Shown: positions 5,884-11,961 of the stretch, piece after piece | Layout of the letters: the number at the start of each line of letters is the position of its first letter | How positions within the stretch are numbered: the stretch's first letter is position 1 | Origin: JBBKWG01 sp037968835 | GTDB taxonomy: Bacteria > Pseudomonadota > Alphaproteobacteria > Rhodobacterales > Rhodobacteraceae | Length of the DNA: 12,137 bases | NCBI GenBank assembly: GCA_037968835.1 | Contig: JBBKWG010000069.1 | Coordinates: 1 to 12,137 of the forward strand | Direction of reading: 5' to 3' | Position numbers and translations under genes: made by a program | The notes under the pieces: model-generated | The model's input: the letters and a program-made list of their open reading frames with translations, nothing else | Told to the model about the DNA's origin: nothing | Database searches by the model: none

Positions 5884-7241
5884 TTCTTGCCCGGCGTGCC
5901 GTCGAACTTCTTCTCAAGATCGCTCCAGCAATCAATATAATCGTCCTGGAGAGGCGCTTCCTTGGCGGCGAAGGCCGTCAGATGCTGGGGAAAGCGGGTT
6001 TCGAACATGAACGACATCGTGTTTTCCAGCTTCTCGGGGCCGAGGTCCGCGTTCGACGCGCCCTCGAACGCGTTTTTGTCGGGACCATGAGGCAACATCA
6101 TGTTGTGCAGCGACATGCCGCCGGGGACGAAACCCTTGGGCTTGGCGTCATAGATGCCGTGGATGTTGCCCATAAGCTCGGACATGACGTTCTTGTGGTA
6201 CCAGGGCGGGCGGAAGGTATCTTCGGCCACCATCCAGCGGTCGCGGAACAAGACGAAGTCGATGTTGGCGGTGCCTTCGACACCCGAGGGGGCGGTCAGG
6301 ACGGTGAAGATCGACGGGTCGGGATGGTCGAACAGGATCGCGCCGACCGGGCAGTAGGTTCTGAGGTCATATTTCACCGGTGCATAATTGCCGTGCCACG
6401 CCACGACATCCAGCGGCGAGTGGTCGATTTTGGTTTCGTGAAATTGACCGGCCCATTTCACGGTGACCGTCGAGGGCGCGTCGCGATCCTCGAAAGCGGC
6501 CACGGGGGTCTTGAAATCGCGCCGATTCGCCATGCAGTTCGCGCCGATCGGGCCGCGTCCGGGCAGGGCAAATTTCTGACCGTAATTCTCGCAGACGAAA
6601 CCGCGGGCGGGGCCGTCGATGACTTCGGCCCGGTACACCAGACCACGCGGGAGAATGGCGATTTCCTGGGGTTCGAGGTCGATGACGCCAAGTTCGGTGC
6701 AAAACCGCAACCGACCATCCTGCGGGACCACGAGCAATTCGCTGTCGGCGGAATAGAAATAGGCGTCGACCATGGATTTGGTCACCAGATAAATATGGCT
6801 CGCCATGCCGACTTGCGTATTCACATCCCCGGCCGTCGTCATCGTGCGCATCCCCGTCAGCCATGTCAGAGGCTGGTCGGAATGGGGCACGGGATCCCAG
6901 CGGTATTGGCCCAGCGAAACGACGTCGGGATCGACGTGCGGGGCTGATTTCCAGTACGGCAGGTCGAACTTGGCAAAGCGGTGTGTGTGTTTGACCGAAG
7001 GGCGGATGCGATAGCACCACGTGCGTTCGTTCTGGTGGCTTGGCGCGGTGAAGGCTGTGCCGGACAATTGTTCGCCATATAGCCCGTAGTTGCACTTTTG
7101 CGGGCTGTTCATACACTGCGGCAAAGCACCGGGTAGCGCCTCGGTCTCGAAGTCATTGCCGAAGCCCGGCATGTAGCCTTCAATCGTTCCGACAGGGGTT
7201 GCGGCGGTGGTCAATTCGGACGGCGCGAGGTTCTCGTTCAT
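5880..7241 (-). CDS. hmgA: Homogentisate 1,2-dioxygenase
   Basis: A cytosolic non-haem iron enzyme opening the homogentisate ring to 4-maleylacetoacetate. The 453-residue product is full length. Active-site residues sit at a constant +14 offset from the human enzyme: iron ligands H349 and E355 in PPWYHKNVMSELMG, H385 in MMLPHGPD, and second-shell H306 in FDHPDPS. The N-terminal GYMPGFGNDFETEALPGALP (residues 22-41) is the usual family opening. ATG 7241 has AAAGGA 8 bases upstream and lies in the leader of a predicted promoter overlapped by an inverted repeat. It is the first gene of the operon. A MarR-type regulator gene begins 71 bases away on the other strand, which suggests local repression relieved by a pathway metabolite. 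No frameshift or missing residue is seen. Confidence 0.98.
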   Translation of the reverse strand: MNENLAPSELTTAATPVGTIEGYMPGFGNDFETEALPGALPQCMNSPQKCNYGLYGEQLSGTAFTAPSHQNERTWCYRIRPSVKHTHRFAKFDLPYWKSAPHVDPDVVSLGQYRWDPVPHSDQPLTWLTGMRTMTTAGDVNTQVGMASHIYLVTKSMVDAYFYSADSELLVVPQDGRLRFCTELGVIDLEPQEIAILPRGLVYRAEVIDGPARGFVCENYGQKFALPGRGPIGANCMANRRDFKTPVAAFEDRDAPSTVTVKWAGQFHETKIDHSPLDVVAWHGNYAPVKYDLRTYCPVGAILFDHPDPSIFTVLTAPSGVEGTANIDFVLFRDRWMVAEDTFRPPWYHKNVMSELMGNIHGIYDAKPKGFVPGGMSLHNMMLPHGPDKNAFEGASNADLGPEKLENTMSFMFETRFPQHLTAFAAKEAPLQDDYIDCWSDLEKKFDGTPGKK

Positions 7242-7267
7242 CGTGATGTCCTTTCTGCGTTGTTGGT

Positions 7268-7296
7268 GAGATATTAGTTGATTTTGTAACTAACAA
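7268..7296 (-). promoter_or_regulatory. Predicted hmgA operon promoter
   Basis: On the minus strand TTGTTA (complement of 7291-7296) is followed after an ideal 17-base spacer by TATCTC (complement of 7268-7273). That gives four of six -35 bases and a TAT-type -10. The leader to the hmgA ATG would be roughly 20 bases, ending with an AAAGGA ribosome site. The spacer is filled by the inverted repeat at 7274-7293, a layout expected for repression. Confidence 0.5.
7274..7293. promoter_or_regulatory. Candidate MarR-type operator (inverted repeat)
   Basis: Perfect 6-base arms TTAGTT (7274-7279) and AACTAA (7288-7293) flank the 8-base AT-rich core GATTTTGT, giving the 20-base, AT-rich dyad typical of MarR-family operators. 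It is the only obvious dyad in the 71-base divergent gap and covers the hmgA core promoter spacer. It could also cover the regulator's own start region. Binding by the neighbouring regulator is inferred from position. Confidence 0.55.
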
Positions 7297-7312
7297 GCCC
7301 TAGTCCGGTGGA

Positions 7313-7747
7313 ATGAGTGATAATTCTCCGTTCGATCTGCGCGATTTCCTGCCCTACGCGCTCAATCAGGCGGCCGAGGCGACAAGCCGCGCGTTCCAGC
7401 AGTATTACAAGGGCAAGTATGGCATGTTGCGGACCGAATGGCGCGTGCTGTTTCACCTCGGTCGACATGGGTCGCTTACCGCAAAGGAGATCTGCGAACG
7501 CGGTAGCATCCACAAGACCAAGGTCAGCCGTGCCGTCGCCGCGCTCGAGCAAAAGCGCCTGTTGAGCCGGAAGACTCTTCCTGACGACCGACGCCACGAA
7601 ATCCTGCAATTGACCAAAAATGGCTCTGCGGTTTTCACCGATCTCTGTGCCTCAGCGCGCGCTTACGATGCTGAACTTGCCGGGCAGTTCACAGCCGAAG
7701 AACAGGTGGTTCTGCGCCGTTGCCTATCGCGGATCGCGGCGCTTTAG
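7313..7747 (+). CDS. MarR-family transcriptional regulator, probable repressor of the homogentisate operon
   Basis: The 144-residue product has the MarR architecture: an N-terminal dimerisation helix (residues 8-33), a winged helix (about 38-100) with SLTAKEICERGSIHKTKVSRAVAALEQKRLL as helix-turn-helix, and the wing signature DDRRHEILQLT (91-101), then a C-terminal dimerisation helix. MarR proteins bind AT-rich palindromes as dimers and release on binding phenolic or aromatic-acid ligands, so homogentisate or a related acid is a reasonable effector here. It is transcribed divergently from hmgA, with the dyad between. A TAG at 7301-7303 closes the frame upstream, so ATG 7313 is the only practical start. 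The G-rich GGTGGA abuts the ATG, too close for a normal ribosome site, and the message may have a very short leader. The gene ends 3 bases from the convergent gnd stop. Confidence 0.92.
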   Translation: MSDNSPFDLRDFLPYALNQAAEATSRAFQQYYKGKYGMLRTEWRVLFHLGRHGSLTAKEICERGSIHKTKVSRAVAALEQKRLLSRKTLPDDRRHEILQLTKNGSAVFTDLCASARAYDAELAGQFTAEEQVVLRRCLSRIAAL

Positions 7748-7750
7748 ATT

Positions 7751-9154
7751 TCAGTCATCCGCCCAGGGGCCGTGCTGGTCCGAGGCACCGGTATCCAGAC
7801 GCACAAACCCGTGCAGACCGAAGAAATCCCGCTGCCCCTGGATCATATTGGCAGTGCCGCGCGTCTGCCGCATCGTGTCGAAGTAGCCAAGGGCGGCCGA
7901 GAGCGCGGGAACCGGCAACCCGGCGGCGATCCCTGCCGTGATCGCGGCGCGCAGGTCTGAAACGCTGCCTCGGAGTATGTCGGCAAAGAAGGGCGCTGCC
8001 ATCAGGTTCTGGCCGGGATTGGCTTCAAGAGCCTCGGCCATGTCGTCCAGCATCGCCGAGCGGATGATGCAGCCGGCCCGCCAGATCCGCGCGATTTGTG
8101 GCGCATTGAGCGACCAATCAAACTTTTCCGACGCGGCGCGGATCATCTCGAATCCCTGCGCATAGCACAGCACCTTGCCGCAGATGAGCGCCTTTTCCAG
8201 CGTTCCAAGTGGCAGGATATCGGCGGACAGCCGGTTGATTCCCATCTCGAACTTACTTGCCAAGTCCGCCCGCAATGCTCGCCGTGCCGACATGTTGCGG
8301 GCAGCGACGGCGGCTTCGATCACCGGTATTGGCGCGCCAAGGTGCTGGGCTTCGATCGCGGTCCAGCGGCCCGTGCCTTTCTGACCGGCCGCGTCCTCGA
8401 TCACGTCCAGAAGCGCGCCACCGGTAGCCCGGTCTGTCGCGCCCGCAACCTTTCCGGAGATTTCGATCAGATAGGATTTAAGCGGTCCTTCATTCCACGC
8501 GTCGAACACCGATCCGATCTCGGTTGCCTTCATTCCGAGGCCATCCCGCATCAGTCCGTATGCCTCGGCGATCAATTGCATGTCGGCGTATTCGATGCCG
8601 TTGTGAACGGCCTTGACAAAATGACCCGCACCTTCCGGGCCAAGCAGCGCCGCGCATGGCGTGCCATCGAATTGTGCCGCGATCTTCGTCAGGATCGGCG
8701 CCACGCGATCCCACTGTTCCTGAGTGCCGCCGCCCATGATCGAGGGTCCATGACGCGCACCCTCTTCGCCGCCGGACACGCCAATGCCCATAAACGGCCC
8801 GGAACCGGCGCTTATCCGGCGATTGGTGTCGTGGAAATTCGCGTTCCCTGCGTCGATAATGAGGTCGTCTGCGTCAAGCAACGGGCGTAGGGCAGCAATC
8901 TGTTCGTCGACCGGGTCGCCAGCTGGCACCATCAGGATTATCGCGCGCGGTTTGCTCAGTGCAGCGATGAGCGCGTTCAGGGATTTGGTCGGCGTGATCC
9001 GTTCCGCCAGATCACCAGCGTCTTTCGCAAATGCTTCGGTCACGCTGGTGGTGCGGTTCCAGACGGCAACCGAGAAGCCCTTTTCCGCGATATTCAGCGC
9101 CAGCGCCGAACCCATGGTGCCAAGGCCAATCAGGCCGATGTCGGACTTGCTCAT
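7751..9154 (-). CDS. gnd: 6-phosphogluconate dehydrogenase, decarboxylating
   Basis: Converts 6-phosphogluconate to ribulose 5-phosphate and CO2 with NADP, in the oxidative pentose phosphate pathway. The 467-residue product is complete: nucleotide-binding GLGTMG (residues 10-15), NRT after the second strand (32-34, R33 typical of NADP use), SGGEEGARHGPSIM (127-140), and catalytic K181 and N185 in FVKAVHNGIEYADM. The family signature DVIEDAAGQKGTGRWT spans 250-265, and a C-terminal QRDFFGLHGF tail reaches the partner subunit. AAGGAG lies 10 bases before the ATG. It follows idnD on the same strand after about 95 bases holding no gene I can support. Together the pair suggests sugar-acid catabolism in which gluconate derived from L-idonate feeds 6-phosphogluconate to this enzyme. 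A general pentose-pathway role is equally compatible. Confidence 0.97.
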   Translation of the reverse strand: MSKSDIGLIGLGTMGSALALNIAEKGFSVAVWNRTTSVTEAFAKDAGDLAERITPTKSLNALIAALSKPRAIILMVPAGDPVDEQIAALRPLLDADDLIIDAGNANFHDTNRRISAGSGPFMGIGVSGGEEGARHGPSIMGGGTQEQWDRVAPILTKIAAQFDGTPCAALLGPEGAGHFVKAVHNGIEYADMQLIAEAYGLMRDGLGMKATEIGSVFDAWNEGPLKSYLIEISGKVAGATDRATGGALLDVIEDAAGQKGTGRWTAIEAQHLGAPIPVIEAAVAARNMSARRALRADLASKFEMGINRLSADILPLGTLEKALICGKVLCYAQGFEMIRAASEKFDWSLNAPQIARIWRAGCIIRSAMLDDMAEALEANPGQNLMAAPFFADILRGSVSDLRAAITAGIAAGLPVPALSAALGYFDTMRQTRGTANMIQGQRDFFGLHGFVRLDTGASDQHGPWADD

Positions 9155-9249
9155 TGATGCTGGTCTCCTTGCCTTTCAGCGAACCGCGATTTGGAGCGCC
9201 CGCCAACGATATGTAAAGCCGGTCCCGGTCTTGGCCACCCCGGAGGTCT

Positions 9250-10281
9250 TTATACAAAGCTGATCTGGGCTTTCATGGCGCGACTTCTGTCGCCTGCCGT
9301 CTCGAACGCTGCGACAGCATCTGCGATGGGAAACGTCTGTGTTATAAGGGGCTTCACGTCGATCAGACCTTTCTGCATCAGACTGACGCCTGTGGAAAAT
9401 TCCTCGTGAAAGCGAAACGAACCCTTCAGCGAAAGCTCTTTCGCCGTCATCGCCTGCACCGGCAGCGTCATGTCTCCGCCAAGGCCAAGCTGGACGATCG
9501 TGCCGCCGGGTCGCATCGCCGGGATCGCGCCCACCAACGCGGGCGCGGCACCGGAGCATTCAAATAAAACGTCGAAGTGACCCTTGTCCGCGAGGTATGG
9601 CGACAGGCCTTTGGGGTTACTTCCCGTGTTTACCGTCAGATCGGTGCCGGCATTTCTTGCCATCTCCAACGTGAAATCGCTCAGGTCAGTCGCAACGATC
9701 AGATCAGCGCCAGCGCGGCGCGCCGCAAGGATACAAAGAACGCCAATCGGGCCGCAACCGGTCACAAGAACCGATTTCCCGAGCATTGGGCCGGCCTGTC
9801 GCGTGGCGTGGAGGCAGACCGCGAGCGGTTCCGCCATCGCAGCCTCGCCGGGACTGAGGTTATCGGCGGGCGCGCATTGAGCGGCTTCAGCTACAAGCAC
9901 TTCGCGAAACGCGCCCTGAATGTGCGGGAACGGCATCGCCGATCCGTAAAAGCGCATGTTCAGGCACTGGTTGTACTGGGCGCTGCGGCAATACTTGCAG
10001 TCATGACACGGGCGCGAAGGCGAAATGGCGACCAACTGACCTACGATCAAGTCTGAGACGCCGTCGCCCAGCGCCTCAATATGCCCCGAAACTTCGTGAC
10101 CCAAGATCATAGGTTCGCGCAGCCGAACGCTTCCGAACCCGCCGTGGTTGTAATAATGTAGATCCGACCCGCAGATACCTCCGGCGGCAACGCGAACGCG
10201 AACCTCGCCCGGGCCGGGGTTCGCAGCCTCGCGGTCTTCGATGCGAAGGTCACGCGCGGCGTGGATGACAATGGATTTCAA
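9250..10281 (-). CDS. idnD: L-idonate 5-dehydrogenase (zinc-dependent MDR family)
   Basis: Oxidises L-idonate to 5-keto-D-gluconate. From the TTG start the product is 343 residues, the length of E. coli IdnD. Catalytic-zinc residues are C37 (GGICGSDLHYY), H62 and E63 (GHEVSG) and E151 (AEPLAV). Structural zinc uses C92, C95, C98 and C106. The Rossmann loop is GCGPIG (175-180), and D199 at the end of the second strand favours NAD. Segments matching E. coli IdnD closely are NQC.NMRFYGSAMPFPH and ELSLKGSFRFHEEFSTGVS. Sorbitol or threonine dehydrogenases share the fold but not these segments. TTG 10281 is chosen because GAGG (10287-10290, complement) lies 5 bases upstream and MKSIVIHAARDLRIE is the family-like N-terminus; an in-frame ATG at 10311 adds ten residues behind a weaker GGA site. 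gnd is downstream; a hydrolase gene diverges upstream. Confidence 0.9.
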   Translation of the reverse strand: MKSIVIHAARDLRIEDREAANPGPGEVRVRVAAGGICGSDLHYYNHGGFGSVRLREPMILGHEVSGHIEALGDGVSDLIVGQLVAISPSRPCHDCKYCRSAQYNQCLNMRFYGSAMPFPHIQGAFREVLVAEAAQCAPADNLSPGEAAMAEPLAVCLHATRQAGPMLGKSVLVTGCGPIGVLCILAARRAGADLIVATDLSDFTLEMARNAGTDLTVNTGSNPKGLSPYLADKGHFDVLFECSGAAPALVGAIPAMRPGGTIVQLGLGGDMTLPVQAMTAKELSLKGSFRFHEEFSTGVSLMQKGLIDVKPLITQTFPIADAVAAFETAGDRSRAMKAQISFV

Positions 10282-10406
10282 GGCGGCCTCGCGTCGTGCT
10301 GGTTGCTTCATCTATGTCCGGATCGTGCGATTGAAGGGCTTGGGATGGCAAGGGCAGAATCGCGGCCGCTTGCCGAGGTGGAAAGCGAAGGCACGAGGAG
10401 CAGCAA

Positions 10407-10420
10407 TTGACGCGCATCAA
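10407..10420. promoter_or_regulatory. Candidate operator dyad in the idnD/hydrolase divergent region
   Basis: TTGACGCGCATCAA is a 14-base inverted repeat matching at 12 of 14 positions, with a central CpG as in LacI-family operators. It lies in the gap between idnD and the alpha/beta hydrolase gene (10455). The left arm also resembles a -35 (TTGACG) for the rightward gene, with a TATACG at 10434-10439, but the spacing (21 bases) is too long for a good promoter. No regulator gene lies beside it in this window. The rest of the gap shows nothing convincing beyond an 8-base CGTATACG palindrome (10432-10439). Confidence 0.25.
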
Positions 10421-10454
10421 GGCAGCCAGCGCGTATACGTGATCGCTTCGCTGC

Positions 10455-11420
10455 ATGACATGGCTCAACCGCAGATCTTTCTTCGCCGCAAGTGTGGCAG
10501 GCGCGGCAGCTCTCGCCGGGGGCGCTGTGACAAACCGGCTCTACGCCAACGCCATCAGCGAAGCCCGGCGGTCCGCGTCAACTGGCAGCGCGGTCTTCCA
10601 AAGCAGCGTCGGGTCGATTGAATATGCCGTTGCGGGCGAGGGGCCGGCGCTTCTGGCGCTGCACGGGACAGGTGGCGGGTTCGATCAGGGGCTCGCGATG
10701 GCTCAACGGTTGTCCGGGATGGGGCACACCATCGTCGCACCGTCGCGATTCGGTTATCTGCGGAGCGATATTCCCGACGATGCGTCGTCGTTTGCTCAGG
10801 CCGATGCGCTGCTCGAACTGCTGGACGAACTTGGCCTTGACCGGGTTCCGGTGATTGGTGCCTCGGCTGGTGCGCGCGCGGCCGTCGCTTTCGCTTTGCG
10901 TCATCCGGATCGTTGTTCCGCCGTGGTCGCGCTGGTCCCGGCGACGATTGTGCCGAACCGGCCATTACCTCAGCCAGGCAGGCTGGGCGCGGCAATCATG
11001 CAATATGGTTTGCGCTCGGATCTACTGTTCTGGGCCGGAACGCGACTTTCAGAGGACACGATGATCAGAACCTTTCTGGCCACCGATCCTGCGCTGTTTC
11101 ATGCGGCTGCGCCGGAGGAGCAAGCGCGCGTGCGTTCGATCCTCCGCGGCATCCTTCCCGTCAGTGACCGCGCCGCCGGGTTATTGAACGATACGTGGAT
11201 AGCGCAGGCTCCCGAGGTGATGGACCTAAACGCGATTGCAGTCCCGACCCTCGCCATTTCCCTTAAAGACGACGGCTTCGACACCTTTGCCGCTGCGCGC
11301 CACATCGCATCGACCGTTCCGGGCGCGAAACTTGTCAGCTATCCGTCTGGCGGACACATCTACATTGGCCGAGACGCAGAGATCGCGGGCGAGATTCACG
11401 CGTTTCTGGCGGGCCTCTGA
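10455..11420 (+). CDS. Alpha/beta hydrolase with probable Tat signal peptide
   Basis: A 321-residue protein. The N-terminus carries a twin-arginine-like motif NRRSFF (residues 5-10), an Ala/Gly-rich stretch (11-24) and a plausible ANA cleavage site (31-33), pointing to Tat export to the periplasm; there is no lipobox Cys. The mature part is an alpha/beta hydrolase: oxyanion-hole LHGTGGGFD (69-77), nucleophile elbow GASAGA with S137, probable acid D276 (or D272/D273) and H301 in SGGHIYIG. Lid region about 165-250. The substrate (ester, lactone or other) cannot be told; relatives are annotated only as alpha/beta fold hydrolases. A TGA at 10440-10442 closes the frame upstream and no alternative start follows soon, so ATG 10455 stands although no ribosome site is visible. 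It is divergent from idnD; the 118 bases after it hold no gene and no clear terminator. Confidence 0.88.
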   Translation: MTWLNRRSFFAASVAGAAALAGGAVTNRLYANAISEARRSASTGSAVFQSSVGSIEYAVAGEGPALLALHGTGGGFDQGLAMAQRLSGMGHTIVAPSRFGYLRSDIPDDASSFAQADALLELLDELGLDRVPVIGASAGARAAVAFALRHPDRCSAVVALVPATIVPNRPLPQPGRLGAAIMQYGLRSDLLFWAGTRLSEDTMIRTFLATDPALFHAAAPEEQARVRSILRGILPVSDRAAGLLNDTWIAQAPEVMDLNAIAVPTLAISLKDDGFDTFAAARHIASTVPGAKLVSYPSGGHIYIGRDAEIAGEIHAFLAGL

Positions 11421-11538
11421 TGGGGGGTCGACGGTGCGGCCTCCCAAATTTGACCCGTAGATTGCGCGGCCAAGATTGCTTCGCGTCCGTGCTGGGTGTT
11501 AGCGTTCCAGCCACAACGCGACATCTGGGGGGCAACCT

Positions 11539-11961
11539 TTGACGGATACAATCAGAATGCTTTTCGCTGCGGTTCTCTTCGTTTCACTTGCGGCGTCGGT
11601 CTTTGCCGAAGGTGACCCCACGCGACGGGCTGAACGACTGGAGCCGCTGGTTCTGGATGCGGCGACGGGGTTCTCGATCACGCGATACGAGGTCGAGACC
11701 GGGGTCTATTACCGCTGGCGGATCGAAAGCGACGGGCTTGAGGAATATACGCTGCTTGCACCGGGGCTGTTCCGCGAAAGCTGGATTGATCAGGTTGTCA
11801 TCGACGACAACAAGGTCAAGCTTTTCGGGCTTCAAGCGGTCGAATTCGATGACGAAGGCGAAGTCGATATCTGGTTCATCCCGCAACGCCCTGGCGACTA
11901 TCCCTACTATGTCGAAGGATTGGACACCCAAGGGTTCAGCGGAGTTTTTGTCGTCAGATGA
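11539..11961 (+). CDS. Small exported protein with cupredoxin-like C-terminus but no copper ligands
   Basis: A 140-residue protein with a Sec signal peptide (hydrophobic 7-19, predicted cleavage after VFA, residue 23). The mature part ends in a beta-rich segment, VDIWFIPQRPGDYPYYVEGLDTQGFSGVFVVR (109-140), laid out like the last strands of a cupredoxin, where PG.YP..C......M.G is usual. Here Cys and Met are replaced, and the entire protein contains neither His nor Cys, so classical copper binding is excluded. The cupredoxin assignment is my inference from this pattern; it may be annotated simply as hypothetical. The TTG start at 11539 follows a GGGGGG tract by 6 bases and keeps R6 in the signal n-region; an ATG at 11557 would give a signal without a basic residue. 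The stop overlaps the next gene's ATG, so the two are probably coupled and may act together in the periplasm. Confidence 0.75.
   Translation: MTDTIRMLFAAVLFVSLAASVFAEGDPTRRAERLEPLVLDAATGFSITRYEVETGVYYRWRIESDGLEEYTLLAPGLFRESWIDQVVIDDNKVKLFGLQAVEFDDEGEVDIWFIPQRPGDYPYYVEGLDTQGFSGVFVVR

Larger units (their letters stand above)
2115..7241 (-). other. Predicted five-gene homogentisate/aromatic catabolic operon (hmgA-fahA-MBL-FAD hydroxylase-DUF2783)
   Basis: Five genes read in one direction with junctions of -4, -4, +22 and +4 bases. The first two are ATGA stop/start overlaps typical of translational coupling. A single promoter/operator upstream of hmgA (7268-7296), shared with a divergent MarR-type regulator, is the only good candidate control region. 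The order fits hydroxylation to homogentisate, ring cleavage and hydrolysis to fumarate plus acetoacetate. Cotranscription is inferred from spacing. Confidence 0.8.

Noticed and set aside
5802..6947. A 381-codon plus-strand open frame opposite hmgA and the start of fahA
   Set aside because: It is antisense to full-length hmgA with all active-site residues; the product shows only repetitive HH/GG/VD composition and no ribosome site or family resemblance.
9155..9249. Possible small gene between idnD and gnd
   Set aside because: Only short frames that run into the flanking genes; no independent ribosome site or recognisable product, just the gnd leader with its AAGGAG.
11416..11450. GGGGGG...CTCCC stem after the alpha/beta hydrolase as a rho-independent terminator
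   Set aside because: The stem is five pairs with a wobble, has a 13-base loop, and is followed by AAATTTG rather than a T tract.
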